A stretch of 64,000 bases of DNA from Stachybotrys elegans (GCA_020746835.1 JAGPNK010000001.1:5580001-5644000), one strand, 5' to 3'. Positions 23,206 to 35,628 are shown, counted from the stretch's first letter. Notes: generated by a model from the letters alone, not told the origin. Made by a program: numbers and translations.

Positions 23206-24363
23206 GGCTTAGATGTTGTGCGGAATTGGGTGGCCGAGGAACGAGTACAAAAAATGCCGGAACAATAGGGAATAGCAACAGCAGAAGTGAAAGGCAGTTG
23301 TAGATACATAAAGGCGTGGGTTAGATCAATGGCTCGTGAGAAGGGGGCCGTGTGATATACCTCGATTTCTGCCGCTATTCACCTCCCTCGGCGCATTGGA
23401 CCGGTGAGCATCCCATGAGCTTCATGCACTCGAAAGAAGCGAGGGGTGCTGGTGTGTTGGCAAAGGTGGCTTTGTAAATTTTCATGCTGGTCTGTATTGA
23501 TTCTGCCAATTGAATGGTGGCAATTCAGCTGCGTATGAAACACTAATGCGTGATAGAACAAGGATGTATGCATACAGCTGAACAAGACTGCGCGTCATGT
23601 TGCGGGATTGGCTGGCATGACATCAGCGCTTATGCACTGCCTCCTGACCGCATGTGTCGCCTTTTTACTGGGCAGGAAAGAGGCAAATCCCATTTTTACC
23701 CCGCCCGGAAGCATGGGTGCTGCCCGGTTTCTTTCCAAATTACCAACTTTTACAATTTCTCACTCATTGTCAATTGTTTGCCCGATTGGGATTTGCTCAC
23801 AGCTGTGGCTGGTGTCTAACCGCGCGCTTGCTTCGCCACGAGCTTCGCCTCATATTCCTTTTCTGTTTTCTTGTTGGCCTCTATTTGGAGTTGAAATCTC
23901 CCTCGTCTCAGCACACTGCAGCAAGAATGAGAGTAGCACTCCTATGTAGAATATAGAGAATATACTATCGAGGAAGACGTAGGTATGTATGTATGTATAT
24001 TAATAAAGATTTATACTCCGTCTGGCTGACCAACTGTACACAAAGCTGTGGTAAAATGCTACGCAAGCTTGGCAAGGCTGTGTGGCAAGGCTGCGAAAGG
24101 CTGCGAAAGGCTGCGAAAGGCCACCGCCAATCAACAGTTGGCACAGGGGTAATATTGTAAATAGCCTGTCACGTGAAGTTTGCCAATTAGGCTGAAAACA
24201 CATGAAATTACAAACTTGCCGCAATGTCCCGCAAAAACTCAGCCCTGCAAATATAACGTCAAGCCTTCGCACCGCTCGTTTGAACTCCTTCAGGCTCCTT
24301 TGCGCCACCGCCTCAGACATTTGATACATTCTTACATAGCATGAAGTCTTTGGTTTCGCTGGT
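23206..24363. other. intergenic with short tandem repeats
   Basis: It contains (GTAT)4 at about 23983-23998 and three exact copies of the 10-mer CTGCGAAAGG at 24091-24120. A possible small exon on the minus strand (ATG at 23485, 34 codons to a GTGAAT donor at 23382) has no convincing continuation. No supported gene. Confidence 0.4.
24091..24120 (+). repeat. tandem 10-mer repeat
   Basis: Three identical head-to-tail copies of CTGCGAAAGG, preceded by degenerate GGCAAGGCTG units, about 240 nt upstream of the Clr5-domain gene. Confidence 0.85.
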
Positions 24364-26152
24364 ATGGACTTATTTGGTCGAACGCGACGACGCGCCCCGG
24401 CTGTCTCTGATGAAGACTGGCAACGCATAGAGCCGTTCATCAGGGCAAATTACAAATCGATGACTGTTGGTCGACTCCTTGATAAGCTCCGTGAGGATTA
24501 CGGTGTATCCTTGACGTTTGTCCCCTCGATTTCACTAGGTTAGCTGCTTAACGATTAACCCGACCTAGGCTCAGGCAGTTCAACTATCAACTACCCAAAT
24601 GGGGATTGAGAAAATACAAAGTAGCACGCGCAGAAACCCCAAAGCCTGTGACGATTCCAGGATCACCATCCGAATCAACGCCTATACCGAGCAACCTGTC
24701 AGCATATATAGCCCACAGACGAGACTCTACAGCTTCAGTCGACCATGACCTATCCTCATCGGGGTAAGATCCCGCGCCCGCAGTTTGCATGTTTGCTTAT
24801 ACAAGGTAACGCAGGTCCATCAGGTCCCCGGATGCGAACATAGCTGTGGACACCATGGGCACCGACGAATCTTTGACCAAAGGCCCCGCTCGCGTTCCTG
24901 CAGAGTATCAACAGTTCCAACTCCACCGCCCTTTATTGTCTGAGCATACGGCAGGCCAGAATGGAGAAGTGTCGTTCAGTTGTCCGTTTCGGAAGCGCAA
25001 CCCGATTCGATTTAACGTTGGGAGCCACAGTAACTGTGCGCTACAATCATTTCAACCCTTTGCATTACTCAAGTATGTCTGAGGCAACATCGCATGACTC
25101 CTCTTGTTGAATGTACGCTCATTCAATCTTCTAGACGCCATGTCTTAACACATCACGTGAAGCCAACGCAGCATCGCTGCATACGGTGCAGAGCTAACTT
25201 CCAGAGTCCAGAGGAATTATCGGCTCATATGAGACGGCCACCAGGCGAAATATGTCTCGTAGATACAACCAGCACGGAGTTTAATGATCCAGAGGATGGG
25301 ATTACTCTAGAAGTCGCGGACAGACTTCGTCTAAGGGGTGGCTTGGGCTCCATTCAAACATGGGAAAGCCTGTGGCGTGTACTTTTCCCGCAGGATGAGG
25401 ATGAGCATATCCGTCCCCCTGGTAAGTAGGGCTTTATAAAGCCTATATCTTTTGTCTTTGACTCTCACGACTAATCTCGCATAGAATTTGTGCCTCTTGT
25501 GGAAGTTTTTCTTTTCGAGAGATTGCTTCTGGGCGAGGTGCCGAAGTTGATAGACCACCTGATAAAGTCTGAGCTACCTCAAGACTTTCAAGACGAAATG
25601 GGCGAGAAGTTCGGTGCCAGCGTCCGCGCCCAACTCCAGAAATGGTACGAGGATTATAAGAGTAGTCAAGATTCGGAGCATTCAGCTCAACATCTAAGAG
25701 GCGAGGCGAGTGATCTTGGCTCGGATGAGGGTACCAACCCTTTCCTTGCAATGCATGTGAAAAACAATTCACCCGAAAAGACGAGTGCGACAGACAAAAG
25801 GAGCAACCGCGGTGAAAACCAGTTCAGATGCCAAGGGTTTTTAAAGAATGGACAAAAATGGGGATGTGAGGCAACCTTTGCTCGAGCAGATAAATTGGGA
25901 GACCATTTCCGAAGTAAAACAGGGCAAAAATGTGTCTACCCACTGCTGCTCCAGCAATCCAAGGATCGCGAAACTAGTGGTACGGAGGCTGGAGGTGCCT
26001 TGTTTGCAGACCAAAGTGGTTCAAACGCAGCGGCTCTCCAAGCTGTTGAGAGGATGATCCTGCCTTTTGAAGGGTTCTTGCAGCCATGTGGCATCGGGGT
26101 CACGAGCGAGGATGCAAACTCGCAACATGACATGATGGGTGTGTTTCAGTAG
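24364..26152 (+). CDS. Clr5-domain regulator with a finger-like C-terminal tail
   Basis: Exons 24364-24515, 24569-24763, 24815-25072, 25135-25421, 25485-26152; 519 aa, all junctions in phase. Residues about 8-70 are a Clr5 domain (WQRIEPFIRANYKSMTV...LRQFNYQLPKWGLRKYK), found in the cellulose regulator CLR-5 and many fungal regulators. A middle region has scattered Cys/His (SCPFRKRNP, CIRCRANF...LSAHMR) like degenerate C2H2 fingers, followed by RLRLRGG...WESLWRVLFPQDED. The last about 115 residues (CQGFLKNGQKWGCEATFARADKL...) are closely related at DNA and protein level to the C-terminus of the NLR gene 9 kb upstream. One finger present in the DNA of the duplicated part is read out of frame (see findings). 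It is probably a nuclear regulator; targets unknown. Confidence 0.75.
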
Positions 26153-26637
26153 GTCTGAAAATGATGGTGCATCAGGCACGTCTGCTCCGGAAAAGGGTTT
26201 CTGGACCATTTCGGAAGCAAGGGAAGACGTCAAAGCCTCAACAGATTGTCAGGCAGCAGGCTCGACAAAGTTTTCTCTCCAACTTTGATCCAGTCACCCG
26301 CCAAAAGCCATCAAGCCAGCGGCAGATCGAATCACCGGAAGCCATTTTGCAGTCATCAAAAACCTCGATATCGCATCATCACAGTCTCGATCAAGCCCCC
26401 CAGAACAAGCCCTGACTGCATCACTCGCCAAAGCCTCATCGCCCGACTGCATCACTTGCCAAAGCTACATCATAGACCCTGTGGCAAAAGCCATCTCTGT
26501 ATGTTTTATACCAATGTAGAAAGGCAGCAGCTCTAATCAAGTTACCAGACAGAAACCTTCCCTAGGCGCCCAATGCTATAGCAGCATCTTCTAGGCAATT
26601 ACAGTGGCTAGAAAACTTTAATGTCTACTGCAGCCAC

Positions 26638-26766
26638 AAGCTTTTCTCAATCAACTTTTCTAACCAATTATTATCTATTGATCTAGTATTGTCTTTATTA
26701 TCAGAAGGGGCCTCCTCAAAGTCACTGGTCTATATCCCATTGGGGCACACAAACGGGAAATCCCAC
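26638..26766 (+). repeat. dispersed repeat, copy 3
   Basis: Contains the TCTAACCAATTATTATCTATTG core and the GGGGCCTCCTCAAAGTCACTGG block, ending CACACAAACGGGAAATCCCA. It is moderately C-to-T shifted against copy 5. Confidence 0.75.
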
Positions 26767-27146
26767 ATCAACAGCAGCCTCGATCGAGCCCCCCAGAACA
26801 AGCCGTCTCCAGGCCCGACTGCATCACTCACCAAAGCCTCATCCAGACCCAACTGCATCACTGACTAAAGCCTCATTGCGGCAACCTTAACTGCATCACT
26901 TGCCAACGCCTTCTCGCAGAAGCTAACGCCACGATAGCCTCATGACAGAAGCTCCTGACCAATTGCAAGAGGTGGCTAGAAAACATTGATATTAGTTATA
27001 GCCATATGTCAATTGTATTCTACAGTCTGATGATCCCTTCATTCTTTGACTCTATTCTTTGGTCCTGCGGGCAGCAAGGCCACTATTGTTCGCACATACT
27101 ATTGTTCTTTTTTCACACTTTATGCACCTACTCTATCATAAGTATC

Positions 27147-27280
27147 AAGCTTTCCTTAATTAAGTGTATTTTTTAACTAATTATTATCTATTGATTTGAT
27201 ATTATCTTTATTATTAGAGGGGGCCTCCTTGAAGTTACTGGTCTATATCCCATTGGGGCATATTAACAGGAAATTCTATA
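27147..27280 (+). repeat. dispersed repeat, copy 4 (RIP-like)
   Basis: Same layout as copy 5 near 34.4 kb, but where copy 5 has ATCTGACATCGTC...TCGTCAGAG this copy has ATTTGATATTATC...TATTAGAG. The differences are almost all C-to-T or G-to-A, the signature of repeat-induced point mutation. Confidence 0.75.
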
Positions 27281-27635
27281 CACGGCTTTCAGACGTCAAG
27301 AAGGGAAAGAACAATGGCAGAGACGCAATACGTAAATGGCGTGCACAGGTCTGGTCGGCATTTCCAGAATCTGCAAACCCATTCATAGGACCGAAATGCC
27401 ACCATCAAGTGCTTGCCAAAACTTGGCCCCGGGATATGTTGAGCTGGTGCTGTTATCTAGGGTGACTAGTGTCACGTGCAATCTCATTTCAGCCTCAGCT
27501 GAAGCATCGCGCCAGAAAAAAGACAAGGCCTTGGTGCCCCTTTCCATGCTCCAACATAGGTTGGTGTGCAGCAGTTCCACGTCGAATTTCTGCGGCTGAT
27601 CAATTGCATTCCGCCTACATGTGTAGCTGACCAGC

Positions 27636-29437
27636 ATGTCTAACAGTGACGGCGCGTCGGCGTCCGACATCATCACCTACATTGGTGTACCGCTCGCTGT
27701 CTTGGGAGGTTCGTCTATCGTCCATATCCAGGGATTGGGATTTAATGCTAACTTGCCAGTCCTCCCCATCCTCTACAACACCTTTGCTACACTCGCCTCT
27801 CTGTCGCGCATCAGGCGCATGCTCCGGCGCAGTCAGCTTACCGCACTCACTCGTAGCGATGTTGTCAACCGCATCATCGAGATTGAACTTCCGCGCTACG
27901 CCGTGATGCCCCTGGACAGATTCCAGAATGATGAAGAATACTGGAGTCTTTGCAGCTACCCCAGCTCTCTCCCCGGCGGAAGCTGGACAACCTTCAACTG
28001 GAGGACAAACACCATTGGCATGAAGACCCAGCGCATCCAATATGCCGACCAGGTGCGACAGCCACAGGTTGAGATAGCCTTCGATGACTTGGTCTGTTAT
28101 CTACTCGACCTCGGCGCGGTACCAGATCGACACGGATGGAAGCTGCTAAAGTCTACGGGGCTATGGACTCCGGCCGGCTGCTGCCTCATGTTTTCGCCCG
28201 ACGGCAAAGAGAAGGCACTTGTCCTCGGGCCCCAGGACGACGCCGATGGTCACCTTTCACTAGCCGTGTCCTGGTCTAGTTCTTGGACAACGCGCCATCA
28301 CTCGCATCTTCCTCCCTACTGGGTCCGCCTACCCGCAGGGAGGACGAGCAAGATTGTGCCCGAATCTCGCCCCAGCTCTGCATCCAAGAGGAGAAGCCAA
28401 GAGCACGACATGGAGGAGGGCTGTGCGGATCCTGACACCAGCAGCGACGCCAGGATCAAGGACGAGAGCCACTACGATGGACCGGATCCCCAAGATAAAT
28501 CTCAACGAGACATTACATGCCAGATCTTGACAGCAGGCGTCACCACGGCATTTTTTGACAATGAAATGCAGGCCAGAAGCGAGATTGATAATGTCGATAT
28601 CGACCACTTGCGCATTCACTCAATCGGTACGGACGGGATCTGGTTTGCCAGCGCAGCAAGCGCATACGGGATAACGAGCCAGACCATCCTATGGAGCTAC
28701 AAGATTCCAGATGCCATTCTGCAGTTTGTTAATAAGGAGACTGTCCCTTGCGGTATACTGGTCTTGCTAGGCATGGTTGACGAGTCTGAGACGCCGGACT
28801 GGGCCACGCAGCACAACGATCATATGACATCTCATGAACTGTTTGTCAGAAGGACTCGCGAGCATAACGAGGCGCTGGCTGCCGAGTCTCGAATGTCGCC
28901 TGCGGATCGCCAAGCGGCTTCGGCGGCAAGGGTAAGGAGAGAGATGCAACAGCGGATGGACGACAGTAAGTGACGCGCAGTAGTAGTTTTACGGGGAAAT
29001 TCTGACTGCGAGCAGTGCGGGATAAGACAAGAATGGAGCAGCAGCGCGCCGAGCAGCGCGTCATGGAAGCAGTGCAGAGCCCGCGATGGAGCGGCAAACT
29101 AGTCGCAAAGTACGCGCTTTCCTGGCTGCAGAGGCAAGGATACTGCGACGAAGACCATGGTGTCAAGGAAGTTGTGGGCTTCCTGCTCCATCGCATGGTC
29201 CGCGAGAGGGACTTCTCCACCACGCTGTGCAGGATGCTCGACGCCTGGAAGTCTTGGGCGGACATTGGGGGCATGAGGAAGACCGACTACCAAGCCATCA
29301 GGGAGGACGTGCCTGCATTTGCTTTTGCGAGCCTGCTCGTCGCTCTCATCATGGATACGTCGACAACCTTGGAGGGGACGCTGTCGGTGGACATGCAGGA
29401 TTGCCTGAAGCTGTGGGAGAAGGTCCGGCTCGGTTAA
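27636..29437 (+). CDS. hypothetical membrane-anchored protein
   Basis: Exons 27636-27708, 27760-28965 and 29016-29437; 566 aa. The first intron (51 nt, CTAAC and CCAG) is in frame; the second starts GTAAGT and ends GCAG. A hydrophobic stretch near the N-terminus (IITYIGVPLAVLGVLPILY, formed across the first junction) is a likely signal anchor. The rest is soluble-looking, with SWTTFNWRTNTIG and WKLLKSTGLWTPAG segments, an acidic Ser/Arg-rich middle (about residues 230-290) and an Arg/Gln/Ala-rich, probably coiled-coil region (about residues 395-445). I have a sense of fungal hypothetical proteins with this layout but cannot name a function. The neighbours give no hint. Confidence 0.7.
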
Positions 29438-31401
29438 CGTTTCCGTAGAGATGAGCCGCGGCTCCCTTCGCCCATCGAATAATGAAGAGGATTATTCAGA
29501 CCCATTATTGTCTGCCGGATTACTCCGTACCCTGATGGTAAGGGCTCGGTTGAATATGCACGGTCGACCCGTTGTGATGGAGATGACCACAACATTTTGC
29601 CTTGGCATTACGCTCACTTTCGGCCCAGGTCATTCCGGGGGTTCACGGATCACTCTGCAGTAAGTTTCTTCTCCGAGAAACGTCGGGACCCAGTAAAGTT
29701 TGCTCAACGGGCATCAAACTTTCCTTATCTGCCAAGCAACTCAAGCAATGCATGTAAGGGCCCGGTCTTTGACGACAGGCCCCTGCACCTATATCCAATA
29801 GCTGGACGAGCAGGTTGAAGAGTAGGGACGCGAGTCAAGTTAAGCTCATGACTTGATGGCGCCACCGCTGCCTTTCCTGCCTCATACGGAAATCCCTCTT
29901 GCCCGCATGCTTCTGCGCCCGTCAACAGACCGCCATGGCGCAAGCCTCGCCCTGCCAAGACGCCCAGACACACAGGTGTGTGGGCTTGCAGAGAAGACCG
30001 GGGCTCTATTACAAGGGCAATCGGAGGTTGCTGTGTCGTTCTATAAACCGCAAGCCAAGACGGTAAACTCCTTGAAGAACCGGGAATCGCCCCAACGCTC
30101 GCCTGGCATGAAGTCGGGTGATATCGTAACGCTCAGCGCCCGCACTATCGCTTACTCTGACTTAACCATAAACTAAGCGTGGCACTACTGCGTCTAGTGG
30201 GATCTGGAACACAGTCCACTGACTACCCCGCAGCTTGGCAAGAGGAACCCCATGGGGATGAGGTCTTGTTCGCAGGTTGGGGAATCTAGTAGGCAAACTT
30301 TGACTAGTCGTGTGTTATATCGAGACCTTCATCTGCAAAACTATAGGTCAAGAAGGCCAGAGGATGAGCCTACGCATGCTGATGGGAGCTGGAAGGAGAA
30401 CCCATGAAAGACGCAAACGTGTAACTGTAATGACGTGAGAAGCAATATAGACGCTCATTGCCAAGTCAACGGACCTCCACACCAACAGCGGGGTTAACTC
30501 CCTCGACGAAGATCATCAATTGAGTTGGGGGTACTCCGTAATGGTCATGTCTACACCGGCATGACCCCAAATCCCGCAGACCTTATTTCGGTTGGAGCTA
30601 GTACTGGTTCTGTCCGTGGTGCTGCCGAGAGAGACTTATGTACAAGGGGACAAGAACTAGAGGCGAGGCTAGTCGAGTCAGGGGCTGACCACCAGCCAGC
30701 AATGTACGAGAGATCAAGCTGTTGAATGGTCCGTCTAGCTCAGCCAGACTAGGGGAAAATCCTTCAAACTTGAGACTATCATGGTGTACCTGGACACCAT
30801 CAACTGCCACAGCCACGCGTCTTGAGGCCTGGTCCGAGAGAACAAGCCAGGCCTACCCAGACACTCAGCTCGCATCACCAACAAGACCATCCTAGAGCAA
30901 GGGTTCGTACACATATGTCATAGCGCCCCAGCCTCTCCGTGAGATCCCGAGACTTGCAGCACTGGCGTGTCTCGGCATGCTTGTCTGTCGATCGTGCGAG
31001 CCCGGGATGTGGCAGCAGCACGAGCAAAAACCGCGTCACTCAGACTTGGCATTCTAGAAGCTCGGTAGCGTCACGGGAATGAGCCAGTCAGCTTGTCAGG
31101 AGACGACCAATTGCACAGACCAACATGAAAGACCAACATGACAACCGCAAGGCCATCCATCTCGGTCCCGCGTCCGCTAGTTTGTTCCACCCACCCCGGA
31201 ATCCTGGGGAAGAATGTTTATCTGGGGTCCCCGTACCCCATTGCGCAACGGTTAGGCACGCTGGTTATAAAAGGGCAGTTGATCGCCTGCAAGTTTTGAG
31301 ATTTCTGACCCCCAAGGCCTTCCGCTCGAGGCTCATCCCCTGGACCAAATTCATATCCTCTTCAGCTCGTCTTCTTCAGAATCCTATACAATCCTGACAA
31401 C
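29438..31401. other. intergenic, promoter of the transporter gene
   Basis: About 2 kb with no supported gene. Short frames at 29853-30176 and 30525-30725 lack splice logic and recognisable similarity. The distal end holds a TATA element and a C/T-rich start region for the permease gene. Confidence 0.5.
31266..31272 (+). promoter_or_regulatory. TATA box of the MFS transporter gene
   Basis: TATAAAA, 130 nt upstream of the ATG, inside GGTTATAAAAGGGCAG. It is followed by a C/T-rich stretch typical of fungal transcription starts. Confidence 0.55.
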
Positions 31402-33105
31402 ATGGCTGCCCAAGGCAACGACCTCAAGGTCATCCCGACCAACGAAGGCGTCTTTGAGGAGATTGAGAAGCCCGTCCCTCGCTACGACAAGGTGGACTAC
31501 TCAGGTGCCCATGAGAAGACTGATCCCAAGGAGATTGCCCTCGTCAAGAAGCTCGACCGATGGATCATGGTAAGCATTGAGTCTCACCCATTTAGCCATC
31601 TCTGGCTGACATTTTCGCAGCCAATGCTGTGGAGCATGTACTGGCTCAACTACCTTGATCGTAATGCCATTGCATTGGCTCGCCTGAACGACCTTGAAGA
31701 GGATCTTAATCTTACCGGCACCCGTGAGTGAACCCGGCGCGCTGATTACCTTATCACACGGTTAACATCTTTTTAGAGTACCAAACCTGCGTGTCAATTC
31801 TCTTTGTTGGCTATATCCTGGGACAGGTCCCATCCAACATGTTTCTCACACGCACACGCCCTAGCCGATACATGGTATGCTGCCAACTCTATCCTCTTCA
31901 TGTTAATGCGTGCTAATAGGACAGGGTATCATGATGATGCTTTGGGCTGTTGTGTCTGCCTTGACCGCCGTGGCAGACGACTACATTGGCCTGCTGCTCA
32001 CACGCTTCTTCCTGGGTCTGACCGAGGCTCCCTACTACCCCGGCGCTGTGTACATGCTTTCCTTGTTCTATACCCGCAAGGAGATTGCCACGCGCATTGC
32101 CATCCTGTACACTGGCAACATCCTGGCCACGGCATTTGCAGGGCTGATTGCTGCCGGTATTTTCCATGGTTTGGATGACGTCGCTGGCATTAGCGGCTGG
32201 CAGTGGCTCTTTATTCTTCAGGGAGCCGTCACGTTTGTCATTGCCGTCGTTGGCTACTTTGTTCTCCCGGATACTCCGCTGAAGACCAGGTGGCTTACCC
32301 AAGAAGAGCGAGACCTTGCCTATAACCGTGTCGAGCTTGACACTGTGGGTAACAAGGGCGAGACCAGCACGACTGAGGGTTTGAAGCAGGCAATCAAGGA
32401 CCCCTTGGTCTGGATCTTTTGCGCCATGGCTCACATGCATCTTGCCGCCAACGGTTTCAAGAACTTTGTACGTATGCCCGTTGCCACTCCTGAGCCCGAC
32501 TAATTCTTTTAAATAGTTCCCTACTGTCGTCGAGACTCTGGGATTCAACACTACCGTCACGCTGGTCCTCACGTGCCCACCGTACCTCCTCGCCGGTATC
32601 GCCACCCTATTTGTGTCATGGTCCAGTGGCCGGTTCAACGAGCGAACCTGGCATATCACTATTTCCAAGGCCGTAGCAGTCGTTGGCTTTGCCGCAGCCG
32701 CAGCTACACTCAATGTGGTTGGGCGATACATTGCCATGGTGGTCTTCTGCCTCGGCACATACGGAGTCAACTCCCTCATCCTCGGTTGGTGTGGAAGTGT
32801 CTGCGGCCAGACGAAAGAGAAGAAAGCTGTTGCCATCAGCATGACGACTTGCATCATGAATATATCATTTAGTCCGTTGATTCTATCCGTTTCCTGATTT
32901 CCTGTTCGCTAATCTGAGTGTAGTTTGGACTCCGTATCTGTGGCCTTCGTCGGATGAGCCACGATACGTGATTGCTATGGTAAGCTCCTGCGCCTTCAGT
33001 ATCGCTACAGCGCTTCTGGCATGGCTCGCAAAGGTCATTCTGAAGCGAAGGAACGCTCAGCTTCGTGCTTCAGAGGATGAAAGTGGCAATCTATTCGTCT
33101 ACTAA
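31402..33105 (+). CDS. MFS transporter, anion:cation symporter (Dal5/allantoate permease-like)
   Basis: Plasma-membrane carrier of the major facilitator superfamily, ACS branch, which moves organic anions, vitamins or ureides with protons. Exons 31402-31569, 31621-31723, 31777-31874, 31925-32467, 32517-32871, 32924-33105; 482 aa in phase. Residues 50-75 hold the LDRWIM...MYWLNYLDRNAIALARL entry to TM1 and loop typical of Dal5-like proteins. Later helices include GIMMMLWAVVSALTAVADDYIGLLLTRFFLGLTEAPYYPGA (read in pieces) and GWQWLFILQGAVTFVIAV. The central loop ends LPDTPLKTRWLTQEE, the family's usual cytosolic signature, and the end is hydrophilic (SEDESGNLFVY). About 12 helices fit the length. 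The substrate cannot be told. It has no adjacent catabolic gene. Confidence 0.85.
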
Positions 33106-34405
33106 GGCTGTTTTGCAGCGACTGAGGATCACGAGAAATGGTGGATTAAAGGCCCGTGTCCTTTGGCCTACCCTATACTCAATCGCCCCGAGTAGATATG
33201 CCAACGATAAATACATATGAGTACAACGTCCTGAATATGTGCTGCTCCTCCTTGATGCAAATTCTTTAAACCAAGCCAGACCACTCATATCGTGCAACAG
33301 TACCGCGTAGGATATCGGCTGCAAAGATCATGTCGCAATCCTTGGAAACATGTCCAAATTCTTATGCAGATCCTCTTCTGGAATATGAAACCGCACGAAC
33401 AAACAGAGAGCGGCATGCGCCTACTTATATGGCACGCTCTTTTCTCTTCAACCAATTACGTTCTTACGGTCTGGACTGCTAATATAACCGTCTCTTCCGG
33501 GCTGATGCATTGCCTTCAACATCTGCCCACACCTGCCTATCGCATCCTGCCCTCCTAGCCCGGGGAACTGATGTGATCGACTCGCCAGTATTGAAACAAC
33601 AATGGTCAGGTGCTTGGAACACCCCTCACATCACATGTATTTTACAAAGGAGCAGTGCACCGCAAGATTGAACACATGCACGATCATCATTTGTTAGCAT
33701 GCCAAAAGTATCACGTTGTCTACGTGCAAACTGTGCTCACAGCAATCACGCAATACAATGACGAGCTGTGCCAAGCAAACCATGACCATGTAAAACGCCT
33801 TTCTGGTTGCCATGCCCTGTGCGGCAGATGCTGAGCGCAATCATTGCCTTCTCCTATCCGCGCTTGCTCTATTTTCCTGAGTGCACATCGTACACCATCA
33901 CTAACTCAGTACACATTCTGTCCATGCGAGTGTCCAAGGCACCCCAGCTTTTAATTACACGTTGGCTCAGACGTGGTGTTCTCGGTTTGGGAACCTAAAT
34001 TGATAGCTTGTAGTAGCATCATCCTGTTCTTCTCGTGTTCTTATGACATGGCACGACAGCAAGCAAATATGCCTGAACAATGTGTGTCTGCAGCGGAATG
34101 GTGATTCGCCGACAAAGCGTAATCCCACCCTGTGCTCGTTTGGACCTATTGTTGTGCTGGAACAATAACAAATGCCTTCCCCAAATCACCTCACCTGCTT
34201 TTCAGTGATTCACTGTTGCTATCAGTGCAAGCCTGGGCTGTGAATCACTGCCAGCTGCCAGCCTCCATATGAAGCCCACCACTTCTTCCCTCCTCTTTAC
34301 TCTTTCATCTTTCTTCCCTCTCCAGCACCTTAATTTTCTCTCATCTGCTCGAGACGAGCTCGGGAGGAAGTCCCTGTTCGTCGTTATCTCTTATTTATCG
34401 ATCTC
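33106..34405. other. intergenic, nothing recognised
   Basis: About 1.3 kb with no convincing frame on either strand. It is C/T-rich around 34285-34335. Confidence 0.4.
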
Positions 34406-34512
34406 ACAACTAATTGTTATCTATTGATCTGACATCGTCTTTATCGTCAGAGGGGGCCTCCTCGAAGTCGCTGGTCTGTATCCCATTTGGGCACACGAAG
34501 AGGAAATCCCAC
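34406..34512 (+). repeat. dispersed repeat, copy 5 (least mutated)
   Basis: Carries TCTATTGATCTGACATCGTC and AGAGGGGGCCTCCTCGAAG with its CpG dinucleotides intact, so it is the best local reference for the family. It abuts a decayed coding remnant on its right. Confidence 0.75.
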
Positions 34513-35573
34513 AATCCCTTCGCCGCCTCCGCCGCCGCCGCTATTCACCTGTGGTTTGGTCCACACACCACAGTCGTGGTTGGCTTCGCGATTAAGAATG
34601 AGCTGCCTCCTGCGCTTCAAAAGCATTCCGGACTCCTCCGCGCAGCAGTCATCAAATAGGACTGCAACTACGATGACTCTCTTCCCAACATCCACGGTGC
34701 CGCCAAGGATGCCGTTCTCAACCAGGTCAAACAGGACGGCAAAATTGTGTTGAACTGTGGCGAAGAGTGTCTTCTCCTGCAGAAGGCCCAGTGCCCTGCT
34801 CTTCGCCATTCGGGAAGATTGGATCTTCCCCAGTACGTGTTCTTTTGCCTTATCCAAGCTTGTGCTAACCCATTACTAGTTCATCTGAGCATCAAGGCAT
34901 TCCACTGCAATGCCCGGTCCCAGCCACTTGCCACTCGACCCATGAACAGAGTTCGCATAGACTGATCTTGACACAACTCTGTCGGCTGCAATGTCGAGAG
35001 CCCTTTGTTCGGAGGGTGGATGGGATTTCCCTTCAGTTGCGTCCGAGTCACTGCGGCGGATCGTCCATACAGGCTGTATCGCAAACGCGCCACTATGTGG
35101 AGAGGCAGCACGAAGGACGACACTGGTGCTTATGTTGGAATGAGACTTTTCCGGGATGGAAAACTGGTCGAAGTTCCGCTCGGACTTTCTCTGGAGCAGC
35201 CAAAGGCGTTCAAGCGCATGGTCTGGGGGAGTGATACTTTGACCAAGTCGCATTCGCAACTCGGTTACCTCGTTTTGATCAGTCCTTGTTTGGGTTTCCA
35301 ACCATTGATCCATTTGAAGACTTCGGCCGCGCTTCGTCCTTAGGTGTCCGTTTCGAATGGCAAGATGCCACCGGCAAGTGGTACACGGTCCCACTCGAGA
35401 AGTCCAACTCCGGTTTCCAGATGGGAGTGGTCTCCAATCGTACCACCGGCCAGATCCTCAACGTTCTTTGGTACCCGATTATGAGCATCATTAAAGCACT
35501 CGAGCTAACCACCTACACTGAACCACTGGACGGTTTCAGTAAGTTTCTCGGTTTGGCAGAACCATGGAGATAA
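34513..35573 (+). pseudogene. decayed coding remnant of unknown family
   Basis: Protein-like pieces follow one another in changing phases: LWFGPHTTVVVGFAIKNEL up to a TAG at 34657-34659, then the same phase continues (DDSLPNIHGAAKDAVLNQV, KIVLNCGEECLL). A plausible intron follows (donor GTACGT near 34832, acceptor ACTAG near 34879). After that come KRATMWRGSTKDDTGAYVG and, after another phase change near 35250-35275, GRASSLGVRFEWQDATGKW and ILNVLWYPIMSIIKALEL. Codon use in these pieces is coding-like. I do not recognise the protein. The single TAG could be a CAG-to-TAG change, in line with RIP in this region. Confidence 0.4.
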
Positions 35574-35628
35574 TGGAGCTCCACCACAATCACCTCAAGC
35601 AGACCACCTGATGGGAGCCCATGACCGG

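Larger units (their letters stand above)
26153..27635. other. repeat-rich intergenic region
   Basis: The first about 40 nt still resemble the NLR 3' end (GGTGCATCAGGCACGTCTGCT) beyond the Clr5 gene's stop. Two copies of the dispersed repeat follow, and between them short degenerate direct repeats of a GACTGCATCACTCGCCAAAGCCTCATC type (about 26410-26480 and 26815-26900). No gene. Confidence 0.6.
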
